Shown: positions 1 to 10,746 of the stretch, one piece after another | Position numbering within the stretch: position 1 is the stretch's first letter | Layout of the letters: each line of letters begins with the position of its first letter | Assembly: GCA_033002965.1 (NCBI GenBank) | Contig: JAURVB010012387.1 | Coordinates: 1-64,000 of the forward strand | Direction of reading: 5' to 3' | From: Piper betle | Lineage: Eukaryota; Streptophyta; Magnoliopsida; Piperales; Piperaceae | Length of the DNA stretch: 64,000 bases | Program-made: the position numbers and the translations under genes | Notes under the pieces: model-generated | Seen by the model: the letters and a program-made list of their open reading frames with translations, nothing else | What the model was told of the DNA's origin: nothing | The model's database searches: none

Positions 1-757
1 GACACCTTCCCCTTCAATCCCTAAGTATTTCCCCCATACCTAGCGTCGCTGTCGAGGCCTGACTGTGGGCCAATCGGACGATTGAACAACCCTAGCTGAC
101 TCGTCTCCACTATCGGTGGTCATCGCCACCATGGCAGTCCTCACTGCCACCACCATTGGGTTGAGCTTGCCAAGCCGGTGCTGACCCAAAGCCCTGATTG
201 CCTCGCCTAATAAGTCGTTCAAAAAATTACCAAAAAACCACTGAAAACTGCCGGAAAACCGGATTTATTGAATTTTGCTGGATCTTCCACCGAATTCATC
301 CAGTCAAGCATGATTGAACTTCAAATGCCTCTAGGTGCCGAATTTGTGTTTTGAGCCACTCGACAAAATGATTGCCGACGACATGAGGTATAATTCCCAG
401 ATATAATTATTTAAAATTGATGATTGTTAGCATGATATTCTAGGGTTGATTGTTTGAAGTGTGAATGCCTTACTGTAAATGAAGTGATGATTTGCATGAT
501 TTGATTGATATTGAATGAGCAATAATGATCTAATGAGGAAATTAAATCGATGCATGCTAATTGACTGCAATGCAACTTAGAAAACATATAATAAAATTGA
601 CATGAATGGGATGATCTAGATATATTTCTATTGTGATGAGGGTTGTTCATTGTTTATTGGATGATGATTGTATTGTGAGTGTAATGTTCATGATGAGTTG
701 ATACATCATTCAGTTAGCAAGCGTTAGCTTATATATTTGATGTGTAGTTACAGAGTA
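1..757 (+). mobile_element. Family A LTR, partial (left end outside window)
   Basis: This stretch matches, in the same order and orientation, the middle of the A-family LTRs at 10747, 24929 and 53268. The shared parts are a GC-rich block, then AT-rich sequence around the repeated phrase ATGATTGTTAGCA, then the start of a block reading GAGTAGGAG. The match stops near 757, where the usual CTCGCCGCCTAGG block is absent. The proline-like short frames here are chance readings of a GC-rich LTR, not genes. Confidence 0.7.
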
Positions 758-1504
758 GGAGGCTGAAACGTGTGTATGTGGGGGTTGAGTCAACATATGG
801 TTGATAATTGTCTCTAACATCACGAATTACCAATCAACACAATATAAAACACAGGAAATGATTTTTCTCGTGGTTCCCCACTGTTCAATGTGAATTTACG
901 AGTTAGTTGACAGTAAGTCGCTGTTCATAATCTACTATTTTATGATTTTTACAATTTACAATCAAAGTAGATTTTTTCACCGCTTTTGATTTTATGACTC
1001 CGAGTTGTGCATGCTTCCCAATGTTTGTACAAGTTTTCGTGATGCTCCAATGAGAAAATAGATCTCACCTTTGTGTTTGGAATGTCTAAAAATGGTGGAA
1101 GATTGAAGTTTAGGCAAAATGGGCCACGAGAAGGTTATTGAATTGCTCCATAATAAAGAGGGGTTGAATTGAACCGGCATTAGGTTACTTTGAGCTATTA
1201 AAAAGGTCTGACTAGGTGGATTTTGTCTCGATTTGACACTGGCGGGTTGCAACTTGGTAATGAACAGCAAGTCAGACCGAAGTCTCGATTGTGGATGCCA
1301 GTTGAGCTGTTGTGGGTCATGGACTAGGGCCCAATGTGACCCGTATGCACGAGTGCAATGCCGATGACTTGTCTAATTTGACGCCAATGACTGTGGTTGC
1401 AGTAGGGCAGCTGTGACCACCCAGATCTAGAGACCACACTAAGGGAAGTCAACCAGAGGTGGTCCAGTGACAGAAGACAGCAGCGGCAGTTGTGGTCATG
1501 CTGG
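758..1504. other. Unassigned intergenic sequence
   Basis: No coding similarity, RNA gene or clear element boundary is visible. It separates an A-type LTR fragment from a C-type fragment and may be a further insertion into them. I could not find terminal TG/CA ends with a target-site duplication. Confidence 0.4.
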
Positions 1505-2060
1505 AAAATCTGGTGATAGGGGTATATCTCAAAGATTTTTAGGATGGGTGTGGAGTTCCTGATTTCTTGTTGAAGTTTTCCGTAGACGATGAGCCATTCA
1601 ATTGTTAGTTTGAAAATATTTTTCGTAGTTATGTCTGGACCGGTAATCTTTGATTACTGATGTATGTTTTCTATATAGATTGGTGTTACAAGTTAAGTCA
1701 CAGGGACACAAGGATCAAGATTCTCATGAGGATGTTGACTTGTTTGTTCTGGTTGTGGCTTGCTCATGTTAATGTGAGGCTGGTGGACCATTTGATGTAA
1801 ATATTGTGTGGGGCTATTGAGTCAATATGATCCACGTAAGGCTATTGGTCCATATGTGAAAATAGTATTCCATGTTGAAATGTTTATTAGTAACCTGTAT
1901 TTGAACTATTTTGCAGACAAAATACTTTGGGGTACACAAGTTTAACCATTTTGTTCGAGAATTTTCCAAGCCACAAAGTTTTGCAATAGACAGTTTAAAA
2001 AATCCCAAGTACATTGAGGAAAACCACAATAGAGTAAAGCGAAAGGTATGGAACAAGTCA
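1505..2060 (+). mobile_element. Family C LTR fragment
   Basis: This segment is collinear with about 23100-23660 inside the C solo LTR. Shared landmarks in order are TTTGATTACTGA, the following TATATA, a TTGACTTG/CAACTTG block, GATGTAAATA, a CTGTATTTGA block and GAATTTTCCAAGCC. Both ends are lost: it begins inside the LTR and is replaced by minus-strand A sequence near 2065. Confidence 0.65.
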
Positions 2061-2624
2061 TAAACGGGCCTGACGAAAGCTCCAAATGAGGTCACGCACC
2101 TAGGCGGCGAGCTCATACTCTGTACGTACACATCAAAACTAACTACTAAAACCCATGCTAACTATGTGATGCATGTTTGAAATGTATTCATGTGGATCAT
2201 TACATAATCAAGTATACTATAATTAGTAAAATACATATCAAATAATCAACAATGAATTAAATAAACAATTAAAATTTAAAATCTTTTTATCATTACTTTT
2301 AACTAGGCGACTTCGTGATAATTTCTAAACTTGTTATTATCGCATATCCATGTAAAGACCCGGGAAAAAAATTTTCATTAGCTGGTTAAGTATGAATTAC
2401 CCGGTTAAATTGAAAAGTAATTTCTAATCGGACGATTCTAGTTGAATCAATCGAGTCGAACACATTAATTATCCATCTAACCATTTAAGTGAACCATACC
2501 ATTTAAGAGGTTGAGTGAAAAGGTTAAGTGAACCGTGTTAATTACCCAATTACCCGGTTAAAGAAATTATGGTGAAAGGGTGCTTCCACAAACCCTAGCC
2601 GTCATTTATTCTTTATAAAAGGAG

Positions 2625-2736
2625 AAGGGGTCGTTGAACCTAGGAAATACCAATGGATGATGAGGTGTGAGAATTTAATGAAGGGGTCGTTGAACCTAGG
2701 AAATACCAATGGATGATGGGGTATGAGAATTTAATG
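2625..2736 (+). repeat. 56-bp tandem duplication inside B LTR
   Basis: Two adjacent copies starting at 2625 and 2681 begin AAGGGGTCGTTGAACC and differ at only a few bases. The near identity implies a recent local duplication. Confidence 0.9.
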
Positions 2737-2774
2737 GAGGGAATGGTTGAAGTGTATATATATGCAGGAGGAGG

Positions 2775-2874
2775 GAGTATTTCATCCCTCATCTCCGTCC
2801 CAGGCGACCTCCCCATTACTGTGTGAGTATTTCATCCCTCATCTCCGTCCCAGGCGACCTCCCCATTACTGTAT
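2775..2874 (+). repeat. 50-bp tandem duplication inside B LTR
   Basis: Two adjacent copies starting at 2775 and 2825 begin GAGTATTTCATCCCTCATC and differ only near their last bases. Confidence 0.92.
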
Positions 2875-3087
2875 TAGGGTTCACGGGTCACAGTCAGACG
2901 TAATCACAAATCAGGTACATATAATAGGTAGAACATCATATTTTCCTTGTTGGTAGCCTAGGTCGGCCTGAGCCCAGATTCGACTACCATGCACCGAGTG
3001 CAACCGGGGTCAATGAATTGACTCAGTCCGACACTGGGTCGTGTTATGTGTGTGAATTTTGTAATGCATCGACATTGTTTTGGAGTA

Positions 3088-3610
3088 GTGATAGCCACCC
3101 CATAAAAAGGCTACGGCCGGGGTGAGTGAGGCACATCGATTCCTCCATCGCACTGGAGTGCAGTGATAGCCGCCCCATAAAAAGGCTACGGCCGGGGTGT
3201 GTAAGGCACTGGCACTGGAGTGCAGTGATAGCCGCCCCATAAAAAGGCTACGGCCGGGGTGTGTGAGGCACTGGCACTAGAATTGGTAGTGAGAGCTTCC
3301 CCACAAATGGGGCATAGCAATCACCTGAGTACAGTGATAGCCGCCCCACAAAAGGCTACGGCCGGGGTGTGCAAGGCATTGGCACTGGAGTGCAGTGATA
3401 GCCTCCCCATAAAAAGGCTACGGCCGGGGTGTGCGAGGCACTGACACTAGAATTGGTAGTGAGAGCTTCCCCACAAACGGGGTATAGCAATCACCCGAGT
3501 GTAGTGATAGCTACCCCTCAAAAAGGCTACAGCTGGGGTGTGCGAGGCACTGGAACTGGAGACGGTAGTGGTAGCCTCCCCACAAAAAAGGACTACGGCC
3601 GGGCTGTGCG
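3088..3610 (+). repeat. Minisatellite with a ~171-bp higher-order unit
   Basis: Nine or so related monomers begin GTGATAGC or GTGAGAGC. Monomers of about 62, 64 and 45 bp occur in the same order twice, at 3163, 3225, 3289 and again at 3334, 3395, 3459. This makes a 171-bp and then a 170-bp higher-order unit. More diverged single monomers flank them at 3088 and after 3504. Each long monomer holds a GGCTACGGCCGGGGTGTG core. The open frames through it are by-products of the repeat. Confidence 0.92.
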
Positions 3611-5558
3611 GATCACAGCGGATACCTCCTCCGCATTGTTTTGGAGTATAGCGGAATCGCTCCACCGCATATTAAAATAAACATAAGGAAATAGTGGAAT
3701 GTACTTGTTTTGTTTTATCTATTATACTACTTAGTGTTGTAATCACTAACGTGGAATTGCCTCCGCAGGTGTGCAGATACGAGATTAGGTGATTGACATC
3801 CAGAGTATGGAGCAAAATAAATATGAGGACTCCTTTTTTTATTTAATTGAGAAATAAGTGCTGGCTGCTGGGAAACGGTCCAAGACTGTGGGATCTTTAT
3901 ATATGTTATTATTTATAAAAAATGTTTGACATAATTACTTTACTTTTGAGTAACACCTAGCCAGTTAGGCCCACAATATCGTGAAAAATGGCGGGTCGTT
4001 ACAATCCATTCTCATTTTGAATTAACTTTCTAATGAATAATTAATTAACCTACACAATTATAACCCTAATACCTAACTTCACAATTTTTAAGATCGTCAA
4101 TATCATATTAAATTTCATAATCAAATAATTTGAATTACAATTAATTGTTATCAATTATTAATTACATACAAAAATTTGATAATCACAGATAATTATCACA
4201 AATTTACAAAACGAACATATTAACAAAAATATGAAAAATTCATAAAATTATGAATGATATGCATAATCATGAAAATAAATTAAAAATCTAAAATTTGAGA
4301 AGCCAAAAGCATCTCACAAATATTTGGACTCGAATCAGCCACGACGGTGGTAGTGACCGTGGTTGCCGAGGCGTGGCTGTCATGGCTGGGAATTGGCCAG
4401 CAGGGAAGGACTAGGGGGCTAGGTGGGTCTAGGTGGTGTGGCCGGGGCCACGGGCCAGAAATTGGCCAAAATATAGTTGGCGGAGGTGGTGTTGCCGACG
4501 ACCAAAAATCGGTGGGAAAGAAAGGGGCGACTGGTAGAGGAGAGGGAAGGAGGAAAAGAGTGGGGAAAGGAAGGAAGGAGTGTTGGGGATGAGGGCTGGA
4601 CAAGGGGCAATGACCGGTGGCATCAATCGGCAGCAGCGATCAGCGGTGGTCAGAATTGGGCAATGGAAAGTAGGAGGAAGAAGGGGGAAAGGGAAGGAGG
4701 AGGTTGGTGGGTCGGCGATGCCGCTGATAAGGCGGGGTTGCTTGTGGTGGTGGCGCTAACGGCTGCATGGTCACCAGCAGTGGTGGCGGTGATGTGGACA
4801 GTAGTGAGGTCGGTGGTGGGGTCGCCAGCGGCAGTGAGGCTGACGGCAGTAGGGTCACCGGTGGTGGGGAAGTGAATGGGGGTAGGGTCATCGGTGGTCT
4901 GTCATCGGACAAGGGAGGGTTGAGGTGTTCTGTTAGGGGGAGAAAACAAGGGAAGAAAACATGCACAAGGGTAGTTTGGTAATAAAAATTTGACTAGCCC
5001 CTATCTCGAGTAAATAATAATAATAAATTCTAAAAAACACAAAATAAAATATAATAAAATATCATAAACTAAAATAATAATGTCCTAACTTGAATGACAT
5101 GTTCTACGACTACCAACCCACCCATAATGTAATGACCCGCCCGAACTGGACCGGGTGTTACTTAAAAATATAGTTAATGTAAATGTAACATTCCAGAACA
5201 TGAATTTAAATATAGCAAATAAGTCTCGCAACATATAATATAAATCATAACAATAAATCATGTTCTCTAAAATATCAAATAACTGTCCCACAGTCTCGGA
5301 CCGTTTCCCATAGCCACATTTATAACACAAGAGAATAACAAGGAAGTCCAACTTTTATTATCGATTTACCATACCTATGTTGGTAAAAGAACCATCAACC
5401 ACACTTCTATTCTTCAAGCCAATGTTGCTCACTTGCAGAGGTAATTCTGCGTTAGTAATAAAAGCACTAAGCCGCATAATTAAATGAAACAAGTCAATAT
5501 AATCCATATTATCATTTCACTCGTTATTATTATTATTAAACAAGTCTTTAGTAATTAT

Positions 5559-5823
5559 CTCTCAGGTCATTCTGAGATTAGTAATTTGTCTCTCAGGTCA
5601 TTCTAAGATTAGTAAAAGTCGTCTCCCAGCTCATTCTGAGATTAGGTGGTCTCCCAATTCATTTTGAGATTAGTCATGGTCTCCCAGTTCATTCTGAGAT
5701 TAGAAATTGTCTCCCAGCTCATTCTGAGATTAGGGGGTCTCCCAATTCATTTTGAGATAAGTCATGGTCTCCCAGTTCATTTTGAGATTAGAAATTGTCT
5801 CCCAGCTCATTTGGAGATTAGGT
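5559..5823 (+). repeat. ~29-bp minisatellite with three-unit higher-order pattern
   Basis: About nine units of 28-31 bp contain TCTCCCAGTTCATTCTGAGA or close variants. The linkers after the unit alternate in a repeating set of three (ending GTCATGG, GAAATTG, GGGGG), giving an ~88-bp higher-order period seen about twice. The translated frame repeating VSQFILRL comes from this array. Confidence 0.9.
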
Positions 5824-5841
5824 GCCTACAAGGCTACCGGT

Positions 5842-5975
5842 TTGGGAAAATGCAACATTTCATATAGTTATACCAGTTTGGGGAAATACAACATTTTATA
5901 TAATTATACCAGTTTGGGAAAATACAATATTTCAAATAATTATACGGACAATACAACAGTTCAAATAATTATATG
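5842..5975 (+). repeat. ~38-bp degenerate tandem repeat
   Basis: Three to four units contain TTTGGGAAAATACAA followed by a variant of ATATAATTATACC. They lie immediately beside the 29-bp minisatellite in the same LTR. Confidence 0.75.
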
Positions 5976-7550
5976 GACGCACATAGTAATTTTAAAGGTG
6001 CGGCCCTGCGTCGAACTGAGTTAATTCCTTGACCCCGATTACGTTACAACGCATGGTGGTCGAATTTGGGCTCAGGCCGACCAGGGCTGCCAACAAGGGA
6101 AAGTTCAACATTTCAAATGATTATATTGACCTGGATATTTCAAACTCGCAACTATGACCAACGATCCTAATCTGAATGAGAACATAAAATTATACTTAAG
6201 TATAATTTTATTCGAGTAGGAATGCATGCAGCTAAATATGTAATATATATATCATTTTCAAAAATATTAAATATTAAATTATCAACAAATCTAGTGAGAT
6301 AATTAATTATTCATGTGACATAATTATTTAAGTCCTACTTTACATTTTAAATTAATTATCTAAATCATAATTAACAATTAACCAATAATAAAGTAATTAT
6401 TAATTAATAAACAAGTATTTAATTATTATTATTACTATATTTTCTTTTGAGATAATAAATTTTCGTACAATAATTAATTAGTTTAGTAACATTACCAATA
6501 ACCCATTAAAATGATTATTTTTAAAGATTTATTACGAGTTTGTATTTTTTTAACTCGAGTCGGTATTGAGTCAACCCATATTTACAAAACTGCCAGCCTT
6601 CTTCTTCTTCTTCCCGTCACCATTCTTCTCTTCTCCAAAAACAGGTTCAGCCTTCTCCTCCAACCCTTATCTTGGCCCCTAATTGAACCACCATTTAAAC
6701 ATCCGAACAAAGCATCAACAACAAGATAAAATCAGCAAGAAAGGAAGCTTCATGTGTGTGTTTTACAGTAGCTATCCAATACGACCATGTGCTGCACCAT
6801 GGAGCCCAACTCCTGGCCTGTTCTTCTTCTCCCAGCCTCAAGACCCCTCCTTTCTTGCACCTTGCTCCAATTCAGATGTTCCACGACCTCAGGGTGGCAT
6901 CAAAACAGGAAAGATTGGCCACCTTTGGACGTTGCATGAAGTATGGTTGTTCTCCCCATTTCTGCACGTCGCTGCCATGAATTCCGGCAAGAAGGTGGTC
7001 TGTAGTGGATTATTCCGGCGGCTTGAACTATTGTGATGGAACCAATGATGCTGTCGATGAAGCACAACCGGCGTTTACCCCTCCGAAGCTTCCATTACAG
7101 CATCAATTGCAGTAGAATGTCGCCACTTCTGTTACCCTTGCCAACTCCTCCCCCTCATAGTTGCAATTCCGCCACCCACCGGAATACCAGGGACGTGGCA
7201 GAGCCCTCCCTTCAACCCAGCAGCAAGAGAGGTCATTGGGATGTGAGGGACTGTCTTGCAATTGTCCTTACAGTAGTCCATCTTGCCAAAGTTTCGAGGC
7301 TACTCGGCCATGGACGGGATTCCAATTTCAGTTCAGTTTAGTTCTTTTCTTGTTGATTTACAACTTTAATTCTTATGATTAACAAGCTTACTATCAATTA
7401 AAAATATGCATGTAAGAGTCCTAATGTAAAAAAAATAAGAAAAGGGACGAGATACTCACGCGCAGCAATAAGGAGGGTGCCTAGGACGGAGAGGAGACAA
7501 GGAGTAGACGACTAGGGAAAAGGATTTCCCCAAAGTGTCACTAATTTAAT

Positions 7551-10285
7551 CCTATGATCATAAAGTAAAACATGATAGAGTCAAATAGTTGATCAAGTAG
7601 AAGAAGTTCTAACGAACTTGTGAGTTGAATTCTTCGTCCTACCGCGCAATCCCAACTCGGGGCATCTTAAAACATACAATAATGCTCAAATCTTATTCAC
7701 GATGGCATAATTGCTATGACATGTACGATGACACTCTAATACATTCCTATCACGCAAACATACAACCACACATACACATAAATACATGAGCTGGCTAACA
7801 CAACTTCTCACACACCACTAACATATCCTAAATTACAATGTTGGGCAGATTTCATTTCAAACTGAATTAACCGATTCAGTTCAGTCTCATTAAAATTCGG
7901 TCCCGTTCGGTTACGACTTTTGGTACTTTTTAAGGTGTACAAAATTTTGCCTTAGAACCAAATCAAAATGAACCAAAAAATCTGAAAATTTTAAACAGAA
8001 ACTTAATGTTTATGTTTCATATGAGTTATTATTATTATTTTAAATTTATTTTTAATTTTTTGATATTTTTAACATATTATCCACTTATAGAATACTTTTG
8101 AATGTGGTTATTGAAGGTTAAATTATATAAGAACTTTGTTGATTATAAAAGTAGAAAATAATTTTAATATATTTTATTTTCTACAAAAACGAACCGAATC
8201 GGCCAAAATATTGTTGTCAGTTTTGGTTTTCTTTGGGCTCGCAGTTAGGCTCGGGTCAGTGCCTTAATTCACCGACCAAAGGGTAATTTGGAAATTCGGT
8301 TCTACTTGTTTGGAACCGAAGTGGCTGATTACTCTCCCCTACTAAATTCGTTCCTACCCAAGTTGCAATCAAAATGAACTGAAATTTTTGGAGAATTATT
8401 GACGTCTAAGTAAACATACTCATAAATTTTCAAGCCAAAATATGGGGTTTAGAGACATCAACCAATTTTATGAAATTAGGTTCATTGATCTGGAAACACT
8501 TGGTTTTACTGAACAGTTTAAGGGGACAATTTTTATTACCTTTGCAATTGATGACCAAATGCTATTCATATAGAATTACAGAAAACAGGACATTGTATCT
8601 TTATATTTTAATTCTTGTTCGTACCCTAAATGATCTTCGTATTAGCTGAAATTTTGGGGCCATCCTCACATCTAGGCTAATATCTCTACAGAATTTCAAG
8701 GGCAAAATCAAATCCGGTATGCACATCATTCGGTGCTCCGAAAATACCCAAAAAATCTTACACCTCCCTCTAACGATTATAGATCCATCAATCCAGTAAC
8801 TAAACAACTAATTACAATAAACAATCTTGTAAACAATTCATTATAAATATCAATTGAATAGTCTGATATCAATAATAGTCGACTAATAAATCAACTAACT
8901 CAGATCAGACCAAACTGAACCGAACCAACTTGAGTCAAAGGGTAAATCCTAGGCAAAGCTCGAATTTTACAACTATTCTTGGGAAGGAGATTCTAAGCTA
9001 TAAATATAACCTTAGGGAGAGTATTTTGAGCACCTCTTGATAGGTTACATGCTTGAAGCATTGCTTGGGATATCATATTGCTTGTTAACCTTTGTGTGTT
9101 TTCACTTTTATATCCAAGAGGGTTGTATTAGCCCAAGGCATGTATGCAAAAGGCCTGGTAAGGTTTTTGTTGATGTGTTGAGCACTTATTGCAAACTCCT
9201 AGTGTGTGTTAGGATTGTGTAAGTGGAGCATCCAGATCTAGGTGAAAGTTGGAAGGATGCTTGCTCAGATGGTGGCCTTCCAGATGTGGAGGGGATTGCC
9301 TCCAAGGTGCGGAGGTGGATGGTGACCTCCATGGTGTGGAGGTGGATGGTGGCCTCCAATGTTTGAGGTGGATTGTTCCTTCAGCTCAAGGGAAGAGCTT
9401 GGAGAAGGTGTAGGCCACTTGCTTAGTGGAGAACTTGGAAAACGAGTGGCTCTGTGGTTTAAAATAGTCTTTGGATAGCCTATACTTATTGGCTCGTGGT
9501 GGAGGAGAAGGCATTGTGCCTTGAGGGACCGATGAAGGTGGCTCCTTGGCTCGACAATGAGGAGGCAGTGCCTTGGCTCCTGGGTGAGTTCAGAGAAGGA
9601 GTGGAATTTTGCTTCTACGGTTGTAAACATCAGGGGTGTTAGAGGTGGGGACAAGATTCTTGACTCTGGGATTGAGCTTGTGAAAGAAGGCTAAGGTATG
9701 GGTTGTAATAATGTGTATAAGCTATGCCATAGGGAAGCAAAGAAGACCTATGTTTTATAAGAAATAAAAGAGATGGAAGAGTGGAGTAAGAGTTGAGAAC
9801 CTATTAAAAGATTTTTTGTCTTGTGCATCATTTTCCTATCCCTTCTCTTGTTTATTTGTACTTATCCTGAGAGGATGTCGATTTGTCAAACTATACAAGC
9901 TGTTAAGATTTGTACAGGAACAATAATAACATAAATAGATTAAGGACATGAAATACAACATAAGATTATTTACTGAGGTGGAACTCCTACTCCTCTCTTC
10001 TATCCCATCGAATCTTTTGGTTAGGTGGGCCTTTTATGCTTACTATGGCCAAATCACTTTGACAACACAAGCAACACCACTTGCCCTTCTACATGCTCCA
10101 CCCAAGCCTGAAGCAATAAACAACCACTAGACTTCCTTACCAATTCAGACCTGAGTCCTAAGGAACCTAGCACACACATTAGTTCTTCACAACCGAAGAT
10201 ACTAGCTCCGCTCCTCACAAGGAGCACAACCACAGCCTATAGTACATGCACTCATTGACCCACACACTAATTACAATCTGATCAA
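7551..10285. other. Unassigned repeat-like sequence, no gene recognised
   Basis: No protein domain or RNA gene is visible. Stretches around 7865-7925, 8185-8330 and 8905-8925 contain ACCGAAC/GTTCGGT words on both strands, as often seen in plant repeats. The part near 10035-10200 resembles 30285-30395 (CACAAGCAACAC, CTTGCCCTTCTACA, CCAAGCC words), so it is a dispersed repeat. Short frames at 8601, 9037, 9265 and 9948 are unsupported. Confidence 0.5.
9270..9375 (+). repeat. Degenerate ~26-bp G-rich tandem repeat
   Basis: Repeated GGTGTGGAGGTGGATGGTG words alternate with GCCTCCA. On the minus strand they give a His/Pro-rich reading (repeated GGHHPPPH), which explains the 129-residue frame there. 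Confidence 0.75.
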
Positions 10286-10603
10286 TTTAAATGACATGTT
10301 CTATAACTAATAACCCACTTAAAATGCTCTATAATGCGTCCTAATACATTATTCAGCCTAAAAATAATTCTATAATCAAATACATAAAAAATTAACTGCA
10401 TACTGTCTTATACTTTGATAACTCATTTCTCATTATCTTTCTGATATTATCATCATATATTTGGGTACACTTGACCCTCGTTACTCATAACGCACAGTTG
10501 GCCTTGATTCAGCATGTGGTCATGAAACTGACTTGACTCAAACCGATGGTTGAATCAACTAGTTCGCTAACGTAAAACTCTGACTCGAGTCACGAGTTTC
10601 ACA
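10286..10603 (-). mobile_element. Family A LTR 5' fragment, minus strand
   Basis: This is the reverse complement of the first ~320 bp of an A LTR: CATGTTCTATAAC, TTATCATCATA, a GACCCTCGTTACTCATAA block and the terminus GAGTCACGAGTTTCACA ending at 10603. It lies 143 bp left of a plus-strand A LTR, head to head with it. The rest of the LTR is missing. Confidence 0.75.
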
Positions 10604-10746
10604 TATATCAACAAAAAGCTATTGATGAGTACAACACACTCACTACTTATGCAAAGCCAAAAGTCACCTGTATACACGAAAATCAAGGCAATAAAGATAA
10701 AATGTCCCAAAACTCATACAAATACCAAAAAAATGAAAAGACATTG

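Larger units (their letters stand above)
2351..4003 (+). mobile_element. Solo LTR, family B, with perfect target-site duplication
   Basis: The 1653-bp sequence begins TGTAAAGACCCGGG and ends GGGTCGTTACA. It is flanked by ATCCA at 2346-2350 and at 4004-4008. No internal domain is present, so this is a solo LTR, normally produced by recombination between the two LTRs of a full element (established knowledge). It contains two short tandem duplications, a higher-order minisatellite and the conserved block GGCCTGAGCCCAGATTCGAC, also seen near 17340 and 41000 and inverted near 6070. Confidence 0.92.
2066..5127 (-). mobile_element. Family A LTR, minus strand, split by a solo B LTR
   Basis: Two pieces, 2066-2350 and 4009-5127, form one minus-strand A LTR fragment. 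The first carries the reverse complement of the conserved GAGCTCGCCGCCTAGG block. The second runs through AT-rich DNA, a GC-rich block (4320-4900) and the CCAACCCACCC block, as in the minus-strand A copy at 35417-38574. The insertion between them is a solo B LTR with a 5-bp duplication. Neither LTR end is present; the right side is cut by another element at 5128. Open frames at 4280-4980 lie on both strands in this GC-rich block and are not genes. Confidence 0.7.
5128..7550 (-). mobile_element. B-type LTR, minus strand, right end unresolved
   Basis: The left end reads TGTAATGACCCGCC, the reverse complement of a B-type LTR 3' end. Inside are the inverted GGCCTGAGCCC block (near 6070), the ATTTATTACGAG/ACTCGAGTC block (6520-6560) and a segment at 7340-7420, all found in plus orientation in the B' LTR at 15430. 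Similarity fades after about 7430-7550 and I could not find the other terminus or a duplication of the left flank CATAA. Open frames at 6511-7382 lie in the GC-rich LTR block and have no recognisable domain. Confidence 0.65.

Noticed and set aside
3088..3610. CRISPR-like array from regularly spaced repeats
   Set aside because: Adjacent monomers are similar along their whole length, with no unique spacers, and the context is a plant LTR.
4280..4982. Gly/Val-rich and Pro-rich frames up to 132 residues
   Set aside because: Same GC-rich A LTR block in minus orientation. No domain, and frames coexist on both strands.
5646..6024. Repeat protein with VSQFILRL units
   Set aside because: Product of the 29-bp minisatellite; the unit lengths of 28-31 bp do not hold the frame and it lies inside an LTR.
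7559..7563. CATAA as a possible right target duplication for the B-type LTR starting at 5128
   Set aside because: The bases just before it are not a CA terminus, and the interrupted A LTR does not resume after it.
9265..9654. His/Pro-rich 129-residue frame on the minus strand
   Set aside because: The His/Pro repeat is a translated ~26-bp DNA repeat, with no conserved domain or upstream gene structure.
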